From: Mycobacterium sp. Z3061
GTDB lineage: Bacteria; Actinomycetota; Actinomycetes; Mycobacteriales; Mycobacteriaceae
Assembly: GCF_031583025.1 (NCBI RefSeq)
Contig: NZ_CP134062.1
Span: 3,224,001-3,288,000 of the forward strand
DNA: 64,000 nucleotides
Reading direction: 5' to 3'
The notes beneath the pieces were generated by a model. It saw only the letters and a list, made by a program, of their open reading frames with translations, was not told where the DNA came from and searched no databases. Positions 8,255 through 18,035 of this stretch are shown here, piece by piece. Positions within the stretch are counted from its first letter, which is position 1. Each line of letters opens with the position of its first letter. Position numbers and translations under genes: made by a program.

Positions 8255-10387
8255 ATGTCACTTGTCATCGCAGCAACAGACACATTGGCGATGGCCGCAG
8301 CGAGTCTTGAGGACATCAGTTCATCGCTGACTGCGGCAACTAGTACGGCCGCCGGTCCGACCACCGGGCTGTTGGCCGCCGCCGGTGATGAGGTGTCGGC
8401 AGCCATCGCGTCGCTATTTTCTGGCCACGGTCAACAGTTCCAGCAGCTCAGCGCACGAGCGACGACACTCCACTCCCAGTTTGTACAAACCTTGAACAGC
8501 GCGGGGGGTGCGTATGCGGCCGCCGAGGCGGCCAATACTGAGCTGTTGTCCGTTCTGGAGCGCGACCTGCATAGTCTGGCGGCCTTTGACCCCGTGAAGG
8601 TGTTGACGGGGCGCCCGCTGATCGGTGACGGCGCCAACGGCGCGAACAGCACGACCCCCGGCGTGGCTGGCGGCGCGGGTGGGAAGGGCGGGTGGATTTT
8701 CGGCAGCGGTGGCAATGGTGGGTTCGGTGGGGCCGGCGCGGCCGGTGGGGCTGGCGGCTCGGCTGGGCTGTGGGGCCACGGCGGTAACGGAGGAGCGGGC
8801 GGCAACGCCATGGCCGCCGGCGGGAATGGCGGTAACGGCGGGACCGGTGGGGCCAATGGGCTGATCGGAGGGGGTAATGGCGGGATAGGTGGGTCCGGTG
8901 GGCTCGGTGGGGCTGGGGTGCCCGGTGTGACCGGTGGCAGCAATGGTGCAGGCGGTGCGGGCGGCCTTGGCGGTAACGGCGGCAATGGTGGGTCGAATAG
9001 GCAACTGTTCTCGCTGAACGGCAGCAGTGGTGCTGGCGGCCAGGGCGGCCTCGGTGGGGCAGGTGGGGCCGGCGCGGCGGGTGCGGGCGGCGTGCTTGGC
9101 GTGTCCGGAGTCGACGGTGGCCTCGGCGGCATCGGCGATGAGGGCGGTAACGGCGGAGCGGGCGGTAGCGGCGGGGCCGGCGGCTCCGCTGGCACCAACT
9201 ACTCGTTTATCGGCGGGCACCTGGGCGCAAACGGTACCAACGGCGACGGCGGCCACGGCGGCAGCGGCGGGCATGGCGGCACCGGCGGCAACGGCGCTGA
9301 CGCCACGACCGCGGGCAATGCCGGCGGCCAGGGCGGCGTCGGTGGCAACGGCGGTACCGCGGGTGCTGGCGGTCACGCCGGCAACGGCGCCGGGACCGCG
9401 GGCACCGCGGGCAACGCCGGCACCGGCGGGCTGGGCGGTACCGGCGGCGATGGCGGTAAGGGCTTCGACGGTGTGGCCGGCACGGGCACGAACGGGACCG
9501 ACGGCGGCGCGGGTGGCGCGGGCGGTAATGGCGGCAGTGCGGGCGTCGGGGGCACCAACGGCACCGGCGGCGTCGGCGGCGGAGGCGGCGGAGGCGGCAC
9601 CGGCGGCAGCATTACCGGGGGCGTCGCCGGGAAAGGCGGCGCCGGTGGCGACGGCGGCGCCGGCGGCGACGGTGGCCAAGGGGTCGCCGTGGCCGGTGGC
9701 GACGGTGGCCAGGGCGGTGCCGCTGGCGGGGGCGGCGGAGGCGGCACCGGCACGCGCGGCTCCTCTGGCGATGCCTTCGGGGGAGGCGGAGGTGGCGGAG
9801 GCGCCGGGGGCGCCGGTGGCAACGCGGGCACCGTCGGTGGCACAGGCGGGGCCAGCGGCACAGGCGGTAGCGGCGGCACCGGCGGGACCGCAACGGGCAA
9901 TTTCACCAACGGTGGCGGAGGCACCGGCGGCGGAGGCGGCGAAGGCGCCACCGCCAACAGCGCGGCGCCACCGGCGGAGGCGGCGGAGGCGGCGGCGGAG
10001 GCGGATGGGCTAGCTCCAACATTGTTAGCTCCGGCGGGGGCGGCGGAGGCGGCGGTGCGGCCGGCGCCGCGGGCGGTGCCGTCGGCGCTGGCGGCACTGG
10101 CGGCACCGCTACCGCCGGACGCCCTGGCGGTACCGGCGTCGGAGGCGGCGGAGCCCTTAGCGGTCCCGGCAACTCCGGCGGCGGCGGCGGTGGCGGCGGA
10201 AGCGCCGCCGGACCCTCAACCGGCCGCTCCGGCGACCCCGCCGCCGGGAGCGCCGGCGGCAGCGGTAACGGAGGCGGCGACGGCGGCAACGGCGCCGTCA
10301 CCCCCGGCGGAGGCGGGCAGGGCGGCGAAGGCGGCGAGTTCGTCGGCAGTGCCGGTGGTCACGGCCGGTCAGGCTAACACCGGCTAA
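8255..10387 (+). CDS. PE_PGRS family protein (frame change near the 3' end)
   Basis: Starts at ATG 8255 with TGGAGG upstream and gives a PE domain (residues 1-~95; ends [11 protein letters not shown], containing the YxxxE export motif), the linker [13 protein letters not shown] and a long Gly-Ala/Gly-Asn PGRS region. PE proteins are exported by ESX systems, usually ESX-5. After about 9958 the open frame turns into Ala/Pro-rich sequence, while the +1 frame carries on as Gly-rich PGRS ([11 protein letters not shown]...) to a TAA at 10375-10377. A single-base loss near 9958-9968, real or from assembly, is likely. Different from the two later PE_PGRS genes because no enzymatic domain follows. Confidence 0.85.
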   Translation: MSLVIAATDTLAMAAASLEDISSSLTAATSTAAGPTTGLLAAAGDEVSAAIASLFSGHGQQFQQLSARATTLHSQFVQTLNSAGGAYAAAEAANTELLSVLERDLHSLAAFDPVKVLTGRPLIGDGANGANSTTPGVAGGAGGKGGWIFGSGGNGGFGGAGAAGGAGGSAGLWGHGGNGGAGGNAMAAGGNGGNGGTGGANGLIGGGNGGIGGSGGLGGAGVPGVTGGSNGAGGAGGLGGNGGNGGSNRQLFSLNGSSGAGGQGGLGGAGGAGAAGAGGVLGVSGVDGGLGGIGDEGGNGGAGGSGGAGGSAGTNYSFIGGHLGANGTNGDGGHGGSGGHGGTGGNGADATTAGNAGGQGGVGGNGGTAGAGGHAGNGAGTAGTAGNAGTGGLGGTGGDGGKGFDGVAGTGTNGTDGGAGGAGGNGGSAGVGGTNGTGGVGGGGGGGGTGGSITGGVAGKGGAGGDGGAGGDGGQGVAVAGGDGGQGGAAGGGGGGGTGTRGSSGDAFGGGGGGGGAGGAGGNAGTVGGTGGASGTGGSGGTGGTATGNFTNGGGGTGGGGGEGATANSAAPPAEAAEAAAEADGLAPTLLAPAGAAEAAVRPAPRAVPSALAALAAPLPPDALAVPASEAAEPLAVPATPAAAAVAAEAPPDPQPAAPATPPPGAPAAAVTEAATAATAPSPPAEAGRAAKAASSSAVPVVTAGQANTG

Positions 10388-10768
10388 CAAGACGCCTAAC
10401 TAAAAATCGAAGCCTGCCGAAGGTTCGCTCAATCGCCTGCTAAGCACACGGAAGAACAGGCGCAGCAGGGCGTTGCAATGTCCCTCGTAGTCCTCACTGG
10501 CGCGATATGGCCGAGGTCGAGGCTTCATTGGGGTGGTGGACTGCCGGTCCAGCTATCCGGTTTCTCGCAGAATTTGAGCTCTCATCGGTTCCCACGCTTC
10601 TGCTGCACGAACGGGTGGCAGTTTCGTTGCGCGGCCTCGTGGTCAGGAGTCGCGCTGCACCCGCGTTCACCGGGTGTGAGCAAACTCGCTCTGTAGCTCG
10701 CCGAAATAGCCGTCGTAGGCGACGACGACGCCGTCGAGGTCGAGTTGTTCGGGTAATTCATCGGGACG
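10388..10768 (+). other. Intergenic, no supported gene on the plus strand
   Basis: No convincing plus-strand coding unit. On the minus strand, 10673-10768 is an open continuation of the frame of the small gene at 10769-10957 beyond its TAA, encoding a plausible protein-like tail (DELPEQLDLDGVVVAYDGYF). Confidence 0.4.
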
Positions 10769-10957
10769 TTAGCGCACGATCAGATAGCCCACCGTTGTGG
10801 CGACGACGCGTGCTTCGTCCGCATCGGGTCCAGCCACACGGACCACGACCTCCGTGTTGGCCCGCATCTGGATGGTGACGAGGTCGTCGTCCTGGGCGGC
10901 ACGGATGAGGTGTTCGTGATCGCTGAGAGCTTCGACGCCCGCGTGGTTGACGTTCAT
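10769..10957 (-). CDS. Small hypothetical protein (62 aa), possibly truncated by a stop
   Basis: ATG at 10957 is preceded by a strong AAAGGAG ribosome binding site 7 nt away. The protein starts MNVNHAGVEALSDHEHLIRAA and ends VGYLIVR, soluble and mildly acidic, of no family I recognise. Immediately after the TAA the same frame stays open for 31 more codons with protein-like sequence, so the gene may once have been about 94 aa, or the codon could be read through. Sits among mobile-element debris. Confidence 0.5.
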   Translation of the reverse strand: MNVNHAGVEALSDHEHLIRAAQDDDLVTIQMRANTEVVVRVAGPDADEARVVATTVGYLIVR

Positions 10958-10978
10958 GTCCGCATCTCCTTTCGTGAG

Positions 10979-11195
10979 TCGTCGCTTGCTGATCGACTCT
11001 TACAGGCGAGCCCGGCGCTGCTGCGTGGTCTGCCGTCAGCGTTCATCCACGCTCTGATGGGCGTGGAAGCCGACGCCATCTGTGGCGCGGGCTACCGCCA
11101 GCGCAGCACGAGCGATTAACAGCCGCAACGGCTCCCGGTCTTGCGATTTCGACACGCGTGCGGGCCCTGTCGAGGTAGGGAGGTTCGGCATCCGA
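10979..11195 (+). pseudogene. IS256-family transposase fragment (N-terminal part, frameshifted)
   Basis: 10979-11119 encodes SLADRLLQASPALLRGLPSA, FIHALMGVEADAICGAGY, the conserved N-terminal segment of IS256/IS1081-type mutator transposases. After a one-base shift the frame from 11115 gives INSRNGSRSCDFDTRAGPVEV, matching the family VNSRNGYR.RDFDTRAGTVEV block, and then stops at 11196. The DDE catalytic region is absent. A decayed insertion sequence remnant. Confidence 0.7.
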
Positions 11196-11399
11196 TGACA
11201 ATGTCAGTCCTGCAAACCGCTGCCAGTTGAAGCCCGGCATAAGTTTGTAGCGCGCAGAAATCGAACGTGCTTCCCTCTGTGTTCCGCCAGCGCAAGGTGA
11301 GGGCCGAGATTTCCGCTGCCGCCGCCGCCCCCACCGCCGCCGCCGTTCGGGTTCTGGGGGGCGTTGACGAAACCGCTGGACGACTCCCGTGCCGATGTC

Positions 11400-12043
11400 G
11401 TGCGGCCTGCATCATGGCTGAATCCTTGACTCCGCCGAAGCCGAGGTCGTCCAGCGCGCGGATCACTTCGCTCGACGGGATACCGCGATAGAACGGTGCC
11501 GTTCCCGGTCCCGCATCGTTCGACGTCGACTCTGCGCTGTCCTCGACCACGAGGCCGATCACGCGACCGTCCTGCGCAACGATCGGCCCGCCGCTGTTGC
11601 CCGACCGCGCGATGGCCGAGTATAGGAAGATCTTCTGTCGTGCCTTCAAGATATTTCGCGAGCTTTTGGTCATGTGTTGAGAACGACCAAATCCAAATCC
11701 GTTGGTCGTAGCTCGACGTCAGAGTTGCGCACCATGATTTTTGAGGCCGACTTGTTTTTACGGCTCAGCTCACCGCATTGCCGGTGATGTGCGTTATCGC
11801 ACCTACGTCGGTACCCGATATCGCAATAGTTACTCAGTCCCCGAGGCGTTGGTAAGTGGTCGTTGTACCGGTCTGTCCATCGCACTCGGTACCGCCCGTT
11901 GCAGTGTCCCAGCCGCGACCCGTAATTAAGGCAATGGGATTTTGTGGCGGGTCGGGAAGGGGAAATTCCGCCGACGAGCCGATGCCGGCCAGAGTCGTGG
12001 CTGTCGCCGACATCGCCTCCGGCGCCGCGAGAAGAAATGACAT
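11400..12043 (-). pseudogene. Broken PE-family gene with trypsin-like serine protease remains
   Basis: On the minus strand, ATG 12043 (GGAGG upstream) starts a PE N-terminus, MSFLLAAPEAMSATATTLAG, which diverges after about 24 residues and stops at 11834. Further along, in other frames, come RPTDLDLVVLNT (like the beta strand after the catalytic Asp of HtrA/trypsin folds) and, from 11673, a segment with SAIARSGNSGGPIVAQDGRV, the GNSGGP serine motif, then GIPSSEVIRALDDLGFGG. No catalytic His is recognisable. Best read as a decayed PE-serine protease fusion, or a PE stub abutting a protease fragment. Confidence 0.55.
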
Positions 12044-12366
12044 TTCCGCCGTCCTCCACTGATCAGAGCGAATCGACTCGCACCCGACCACGGGGCGAAC
12101 CAAGCCAACCCGATATTTCATTTCGCCAGCGGCCGCGGTCGAGGGGGATTTCTACCCATTCCGACGGGCGAGCACGGGGGTGCGCCCAGTCCCGGTCGAG
12201 CCTTCTCATGACACTCCCGTGACCAATCCGTGATGGTTCCGTGACCATACTGAAAAGTATGTTACGGTGCCTGGGCGGCAGCCGTTGTGGCCGGGATCAC
12301 AGAGTCGTGAGGACGGCCGGCAGCCTGCGGTATCGGTGATCGGTCGTGCGATCAGGGAGTTATCTG
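12044..12366 (+). promoter_or_regulatory. Intergenic upstream of PE_PGRS-GH64, with phased CCGTGA repeats
   Basis: No gene. Three copies of CCGTGA start at 12217, 12228 and 12239, exactly 11 bp apart, and are followed by the inverted repeat CATACT-GAAA-AGTATG (12246-12261). This looks like an activator or repressor binding array for the downstream glucanase genes; no known mycobacterial regulator motif was recognised in it. Confidence 0.4.
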
Positions 12367-14340
12367 ATGGCGTTTGTACACGTGGGACCGCAGCGGGTGG
12401 GGGTTGCGGCAGCGGATTTGGTCAGGTTGGAGACGGTGATCAGCGCGGCCAATGCGACGGCGCGGGCGTCGACGACGCAGCTGCTGGCGGCAGCCGAGGA
12501 CGAGGTATCGGCGGCGGTCGCGTCGTTGTGGGGCGCGCATGGGCAGGCCTATCAGGCAATCAGCGCCCAGGCCGCGAAGTTCCACCAACAGTTTGTTCAG
12601 GCAATAAACGCGGGGGCTGGCGCTTACGCAGCCGCGGAGGCGACGAACGCCTCCCTAGTGCAAACCGCGTTGGACGTGATCAACGCACCCACGAACGCGT
12701 TGTTGGGCCGGCCGTTGATCGGTGACGGCGCCAACGGGGCAGCTGGGACCGGCCAGGACGGCGGGCCGGGCGGCCTGCTGTGGGGTAACGGCGGTGCCGG
12801 CGGATCCGGTGCGCCCGGAAAAACCGGTGGCGCCGGTGGGCCGGCGGGATTGTTCGGTAACGGTGGAACTGGCGGTGCCGGCGGCGTTGGCGTGACCGGC
12901 CTGACCGGGGCCGCGGGGGAGCGCGGCGCTATCGGCGGCACCGGCGGGGCGGGCGGGGTCGGCGGTCATGGCGGGCTGTTGTGGGGCAACGGGGGCGCCG
13001 GCGGGCTCGGCGGGGTCGGGGGCACGGGTGGATCGGGGGGTCCGGCCAATGGCGCGGGTGTCGTCGGTGGCGGTGGTCCCGGCGGCGCCGGTGGCCTCGG
13101 GGGCGCGGGTGGAGCGCCCGGACTGCTCGGCACTGCAGGTCCCGCCGGCCTCGACGGCAACCTCGGCGCCACCGGCGCGACCGGCACCGGCGGAGGCGGT
13201 GGCGGCGGAGGCATCGTCGTGCCCGGAGGTTTCGCCGAATACTTCGTCAACAACACCGGTTTGAGCGCCGACCAGATCTACGTGACCGAGATCGGCCAGA
13301 CGACACCCGGCCACTGGTCGTGGATCGACCAGAACGGCGTCGCGCACGCGATCGATCACAACGCCGCCAATGCTCCCGGTCACCTCACGAAGAACGGCGT
13401 GAATTACGCCAATATGTCATTCACGCTCGCGCAGGCGAACAACCTCGCCTCAATGCCGTCGGAGTTTCAGGGTGGCCGCATATTTCTGTCGATGAAGCAG
13501 CCGCTCTATATCGGCATCAGCTCCGACAATTCGGGCTGGGCGGGCCCCAACCCGACGAATCCTGCCGATCCCAACTACTCCACGGTTTACGACTGGTACG
13601 AGATGACTTTCAAGAACGGAGCAGTTCCGTTCGGCGGCAACACAACTCAGGTAGACCAGTTCGGATTCCCGTTCTCCTTCAACGTGACCCAGAACTCCAC
13701 CGGTTTTTCGGCCACCGCCGGCATGACTCTGTCGCGGGATCAGGTCTTCCAACAATTCGCGACCTCGGTCCCAGCCGAATTCCAGGGATTGGTTCTGCAC
13801 GATGCCACCGGCAATCCGCTGCGCATCGTCGCCCCGCGGACCATCCAGCCCGGAGCGCTGTCCACCTGGCTTGATCCATCGATCAACGACTTCTGGACGA
13901 CCTACCAGACCAACCAATTCAACTACCAGGGCGCCGGTTACACGGTGCATGGCAGCGTCGATGCCAGCAATCATTTCGTATATAGCGTGACCACCAGTGC
14001 GGGCAACACCACGACGTACTCGATGACGAAGCCCACAACGGCGCAAACCTTCGCCGCCAATGGCCCATTCGTCGGCAGTGGTCAACAGGGGGCTTTCCTG
14101 GCCGAACTCGACGCGGCGTTCAACCGCGGTGTGGCGACCTCGCCAAGCCAATGGGCCAACGTTGCCGCCTATTACCCGACGGGTGGGCGGTGGAACAACT
14201 TCGCACAGTTCTTCCACGCCAACAGCATCAACCACCTCGCCTACGGCTTTCCCTACGACGACGTGAACAGCCAGAGTTCGGTAGTCATCCTCGGCAACTC
14301 ACAGCCACCGACTCAATTGTCGTTCGACCTCCGAAATTGA
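12367..14340 (+). CDS. PE_PGRS protein with C-terminal GH64 beta-1,3-glucanase domain
   Basis: 657 aa. PE domain 1-~95 with an unusual start ([20 protein letters not shown]) and the export motif YAAAE at 87-91; linker ending [13 protein letters not shown] (112-124); short PGRS 125-~282 closed by a run of Gly; then ~285-657 a thaumatin-like GH64 fold: [46 protein letters not shown] and [14 protein letters not shown]. Glu412 (DWYEMTF) and Asp430 (TQVDQFG) fit the family acid/base pair. GH64 enzymes release laminari-oligosaccharides from beta-1,3-glucan. ESX-mediated export to the surface is predicted from the PE domain. Its N-terminal third is nearly the same as that of the next gene. Confidence 0.88.
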   Translation: MAFVHVGPQRVGVAAADLVRLETVISAANATARASTTQLLAAAEDEVSAAVASLWGAHGQAYQAISAQAAKFHQQFVQAINAGAGAYAAAEATNASLVQTALDVINAPTNALLGRPLIGDGANGAAGTGQDGGPGGLLWGNGGAGGSGAPGKTGGAGGPAGLFGNGGTGGAGGVGVTGLTGAAGERGAIGGTGGAGGVGGHGGLLWGNGGAGGLGGVGGTGGSGGPANGAGVVGGGGPGGAGGLGGAGGAPGLLGTAGPAGLDGNLGATGATGTGGGGGGGGIVVPGGFAEYFVNNTGLSADQIYVTEIGQTTPGHWSWIDQNGVAHAIDHNAANAPGHLTKNGVNYANMSFTLAQANNLASMPSEFQGGRIFLSMKQPLYIGISSDNSGWAGPNPTNPADPNYSTVYDWYEMTFKNGAVPFGGNTTQVDQFGFPFSFNVTQNSTGFSATAGMTLSRDQVFQQFATSVPAEFQGLVLHDATGNPLRIVAPRTIQPGALSTWLDPSINDFWTTYQTNQFNYQGAGYTVHGSVDASNHFVYSVTTSAGNTTTYSMTKPTTAQTFAANGPFVGSGQQGAFLAELDAAFNRGVATSPSQWANVAAYYPTGGRWNNFAQFFHANSINHLAYGFPYDDVNSQSSVVILGNSQPPTQLSFDLRN

Positions 14341-14382
14341 CGCGTTCCGAAACCCGTAGAACACGAATAAGGGAGCTGTCTG

Positions 14383-16035
14383 ATGGCACATGTAGTGGTG
14401 GGACCGCAGCGGGTGGGGATAGCGGCAGGGGATCTGGTGAGGTTGGGGTCGGTGATCGGCGCGGCCAACGCGACGGCCCGGGCGTCGACAACGCAGTTGC
14501 TCGCGGCAGCCGAGGATGAAGTGTCGGCGGCGGTTGCGGCGTTGTTCGGCGAGCATGGGCAGGCCTACCAGGCGATCAGTACGCAGGCTGCGCGGTTCCA
14601 CCAGCAGTTTGTGCAATCGATTAGCGCGGGGTCGGGCGCATATGCGGCCGCGGAAGCAACGAACGCCTCGCTGGTGCAAACCGCTTTGGACGTGATCAAT
14701 GCCCCCAGCAACGCGTTGCTGGGTCGTCCGCTGATCGGCAACGGCACCAACGGCACCGCGGGGACCGGCGAAGCCGGCGGGCCGGGCGGGCTGTTGTGGG
14801 GTAACGGCGGTGACGGCGGATCAGGGGCGCCCGGGCAGACGGGCGGCGCCGGCGGGGCGGCCGGTTTATTCGGTAACGGTGGAGCCGGGGGCGCCGGGGG
14901 AGGCGGGGTAACCGGCAAGACCGGGATCCCGGGTCAGATCGGCGGCGTCGGCGGCGGGGGTGGCGCTGGCGGGGCGGGCGGCCACGGCGGGCTGTTGTGG
15001 GGCAATGGGGGCGCCGGAGGTGTCGGCGGTGCCGGGGGCACCGGTGGAACCGGCGGCCCGACGAATCCCGCCGGCGTCGTGGGTGCAGGCGGGCCCGGCG
15101 GCGCGGGTGGCCTCGGCGGCGCGGGCGGGCCGGCCGGATTGTTCGGCACTGCCGGTCAGACGGGCGCCACCGGCGCTACCGGCGCGACCGGAAGCGGAGG
15201 CGGTGGAGGAGGTGGCGGCGGCGGCTTCACCACCATTTGGCGTGACGACTTCACCGGCGCCGCAGGCTCCCCGGTGAACGGCGCGAACTGGCTCTACGAC
15301 CTGGGCCACGGCTATCCCGGTGGCGCCAACAACTGGGGCACCGGCGAAATCGAGTCGATGACCAACAGCACCAACAACGTCTACCTCGACGGCAACGGCC
15401 ACCTGGCCATCAAGCCGATCCGAGACGCCGCCGGGAACTGGACCTCGGGCCGGATCGAGACGCAGCGCACCGACTTCGCGGCGCCGACCGGCGGCGTGCT
15501 GCGCATCGAGGCGTCGATTCAGCAGCCCAACGTCGACACCACCAACGGCAAGGGCTACTGGCCGGCCTTCTGGGCGCTCGGTGACGCTGCGCGGCCAGTC
15601 GGCGCCAGCAACTGGCCGAGCATCGGCGAGCTGGACATCATGGAGAGCATCAACGGCCGCAGTTCGGTGTTCGGCACCGTACATGGCGGCACCGCTCCCG
15701 GCGGGCCGTTCAACGAGTTCAACGGAATCGGTTCCGGCGAACGCCCGGTGACGGGCGCGCAAACCAGCTTCCACACCTACGCCATCGAACTGGACCGCAG
15801 CACCAGCGTCGAACAGTTGCGCTGGTACCTGGACGGCAACAACTATTTCTCCGTCAACGCCAACCAGGTCCCCGCGGCGGACTGGAACAACGCCACCCAT
15901 CACGGGTTCTTCGTCATCTTGAACGTGGCCATGGGCGGTGGCTTCCCGGCGGCATTCGGCGGCGGCCCAACCGCCGCAACGCTTTCCGGGCAACCGATGC
16001 TCGTCGACTACGTCTCGGTGTCCACCAAGGGCTGA
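14383..16035 (+). CDS. PE_PGRS protein with C-terminal GH16 beta-1,3-glucanase (laminarinase-like) domain
   Basis: 550 aa, 42 bp after the GH64 gene and paralogous to it in the PE part ([25 protein letters not shown] at 87-91; [13 protein letters not shown]) and short PGRS (125-~281). Residues ~283-550 form a GH16 beta-jelly roll: WRDDFTG start, [24 protein letters not shown] and the catalytic GELDIMES with Glu416 (nucleophile), Asp418 and Glu421 (acid/base). Endo-beta-1,3-glucanase activity is the best guess. With GH64 this makes a complementary pair for degrading beta-1,3-glucan of fungi, algae or plants. Confidence 0.9.
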   Translation: MAHVVVGPQRVGIAAGDLVRLGSVIGAANATARASTTQLLAAAEDEVSAAVAALFGEHGQAYQAISTQAARFHQQFVQSISAGSGAYAAAEATNASLVQTALDVINAPSNALLGRPLIGNGTNGTAGTGEAGGPGGLLWGNGGDGGSGAPGQTGGAGGAAGLFGNGGAGGAGGGGVTGKTGIPGQIGGVGGGGGAGGAGGHGGLLWGNGGAGGVGGAGGTGGTGGPTNPAGVVGAGGPGGAGGLGGAGGPAGLFGTAGQTGATGATGATGSGGGGGGGGGGFTTIWRDDFTGAAGSPVNGANWLYDLGHGYPGGANNWGTGEIESMTNSTNNVYLDGNGHLAIKPIRDAAGNWTSGRIETQRTDFAAPTGGVLRIEASIQQPNVDTTNGKGYWPAFWALGDAARPVGASNWPSIGELDIMESINGRSSVFGTVHGGTAPGGPFNEFNGIGSGERPVTGAQTSFHTYAIELDRSTSVEQLRWYLDGNNYFSVNANQVPAADWNNATHHGFFVILNVAMGGGFPAAFGGGPTAATLSGQPMLVDYVSVSTKG

Positions 16036-16090
16036 TCCATCCCCAAGTACGCCGCAGACACGGTCAGCTTGATAGGGCAGCATTGGTTCG

Positions 16091-17161
16091 GTGACAACTC
16101 CGCAAGGGCCGTCCCGCGGGAACCCGCCGGAATGGAATCGGCCCACCGAGCCCGGCCCCGGCCGGAGGCCGGCACCCCCGCCACCCCCGCCGCCTCCGTC
16201 GGGATCACCGACCCAACGGATCCCGCACGGAGGACGGCCCAATCCGCCGCCACCTCCGCCGAACCGGCCGCAACCGCCGGGCCGCCAGCAGCCGCCGGCC
16301 GCCCGCCCCTATGCGCCGGCAAACCCGCCCGCCCCGGCGCCGGATCAGCCCGTTTGGGGAGATCAGGCCACGACTCGGCTGCCCACTCCGCCGCCACCGC
16401 CGCCCGAGGACGCGCCGGCCGCAAAAACCCGCCGTCGGCGGCCGAAGGCCCTGGTGCTGGGCATCGTGCTGGCGGTCGTGGTGGCACTCGTGATCGGTGC
16501 GGAGTTGCTGATCCGTCACCTGGCGGGGAACAAGGTGGCGAGCGCTGTCGCGTGCGAGGTGGAGGACAGCGCCACCGTCTCCTTTGCCGCCATGCCTCCG
16601 ATGCTGTGGCAGTACCTCAGCGACTCCTACCCGAGCATCTCGGTGCGGACGGCCGGCAATCAAGTGCGCAGCGCCAAGGGTATGAAGGTCAGCATCGACA
16701 TCAAGGACCTCCGACTGAGCGACTCCGGCAACTCCAAGGGCACCATCGGCTCGCTGAACGGCACCATCACGTGGTCCTCCGACGGCATCAAGCAATCGGT
16801 CCAGGACGCCATTCCGGTCCTGGGCAGCTTTGTGACCAGCAAGGTCACCACCAATCCCGGCGACGGAACCATCGAATTGAAGGGGATGCTCGACAGCGTC
16901 ACCGTCAAGCCCCATATCGTCAACAACGGGCTGTCGTTGCAGGTGGTCAACCTGACTGCGCTGGGCTCGAAGATGTCGACGGACACGGTGCAGAGCAACC
17001 TGGACAGCCTCACGTCCAAGGCGACGCAGAATTATCCGGTGGGCATCCACGCCGACACCGTCAAGGTCACCGACAGCGGCCTGGAAGCCACGTTCTCGAC
17101 CACTAACGCGAGCATCCCAGCATCGTCATCGAACGGTCAGGACTGCTTCAGCGGGTTGTGA
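16091..17161 (+). CDS. Proline-rich DUF2993 (LmeA-like) membrane protein
   Basis: 356 aa with a cytosolic Pro-rich N-terminus (~1-110), basic KTRRRRPK, one transmembrane helix (~120-142) and a C-terminal DUF2993 domain outside, with KGMKVSIDIKDLRLS and GDGTIELKGML repeats typical of the family. LmeA-type proteins work in the envelope in lipoglycan/lipid processing. GTG start 55 bp after the GH16 gene; whether it is in that operon is unclear. Confidence 0.8.
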   Translation: MTTPQGPSRGNPPEWNRPTEPGPGRRPAPPPPPPPPSGSPTQRIPHGGRPNPPPPPPNRPQPPGRQQPPAARPYAPANPPAPAPDQPVWGDQATTRLPTPPPPPPEDAPAAKTRRRRPKALVLGIVLAVVVALVIGAELLIRHLAGNKVASAVACEVEDSATVSFAAMPPMLWQYLSDSYPSISVRTAGNQVRSAKGMKVSIDIKDLRLSDSGNSKGTIGSLNGTITWSSDGIKQSVQDAIPVLGSFVTSKVTTNPGDGTIELKGMLDSVTVKPHIVNNGLSLQVVNLTALGSKMSTDTVQSNLDSLTSKATQNYPVGIHADTVKVTDSGLEATFSTTNASIPASSSNGQDCFSGL

Positions 17162-17198
17162 TCCGCCTGCCACCAATCGATGCGGTAGACATGGGCCC

Positions 17199-17990
17199 GT
17201 GAAGATCGATGGATCGGTGGCAGTGGTCACCGGAGCGGGCTCGGGCATCGGCCGGGCCATTGCGGCGGAGCTGGCCTCGGCCGGTGCCTCGGTAGTGGCC
17301 GGCGACATCGACGCGGATTCGGCCGCCGAGACCGCCGCGATGATCGGTGGCGTCGCGTCGGCGGCAGACGCTGCGAGCACGGACGGAATCGCAACGCTGC
17401 TCGACATCGCCCGCCGAACCTACGGTCCGGTGGACATCTACGTCGCCAACGCCGGTATCAGCGGCCAACTCGGCCTCGGCGACGACGAAGCAGCCTGGGA
17501 CCGGATCATCGACATCAACCTGCGTGCTCACATCCGCGCCGCCAAAGCCGTTGTGCCGCAATGGCTTGAGCGTGGCAGCGGACATTTTGTCGCCGTCGCG
17601 TCGGCAGCCGGGCTCTTGACCCAACTGGGCGCCGCCCCCTACAGCGTGACCAAGCACGCCGCCGTCGGGTTCGCCGAGTGGCTGGCCATCAGATACGGCG
17701 ACCAGGGAATCGGGGTGAGCTGCGTGTGCCCGATGGGTGTGGACACTCCAATGCTGCGCGGCATGTCGGAATCCCCGGACGCGGAGATGCGGATGGCCGG
17801 CGCCGCCGTCACCAGTGCCGGTGCGGTGGCTGCCCCGCAGGCCGTTGCGGCTCTCGTGGTCCAGGCGATCGTCGAGCAGAAGTTCCTGGTGCTTCCGCAC
17901 CCCGAGGTGCTGACCATGTATCGGCAGAAGGGCGCCGACTACGAGCGCTGGATCGCCGGCATGCGCCGCTATCAGCGCACCCTCGAGTAA
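17199..17990 (+). CDS. SDR family oxidoreductase
   Basis: 263 aa classical SDR: TGAGSGIG near residues 11-18, NAGISG, catalytic Ser in VASAAG and YSVTKHA (Tyr-x-x-x-Lys). GTG start at 17199, close after the DUF2993 gene. NAD(H)/NADP(H)-dependent oxidoreductase of unknown substrate. Confidence 0.85.
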   Translation: MKIDGSVAVVTGAGSGIGRAIAAELASAGASVVAGDIDADSAAETAAMIGGVASAADAASTDGIATLLDIARRTYGPVDIYVANAGISGQLGLGDDEAAWDRIIDINLRAHIRAAKAVVPQWLERGSGHFVAVASAAGLLTQLGAAPYSVTKHAAVGFAEWLAIRYGDQGIGVSCVCPMGVDTPMLRGMSESPDAEMRMAGAAVTSAGAVAAPQAVAALVVQAIVEQKFLVLPHPEVLTMYRQKGADYERWIAGMRRYQRTLE

Positions 17991-18035
17991 TGCCTGCCAC
18001 CTGGCGAAAGTCATGCACCCTGGTGCGAAGAACCG

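Noticed and set aside
8640-9900. Dense short repeats resembling CRISPR or VNTR DNA
   Set aside because: They are PGRS Gly-Gly-x codons in frame; no uniform repeat-spacer structure.
8414-9957. Long minus-strand Ala/Pro-rich frames opposite the PE_PGRS region
   Set aside because: Simple complement of GGC/GGN repeats; no start signal or motif, so not a gene.
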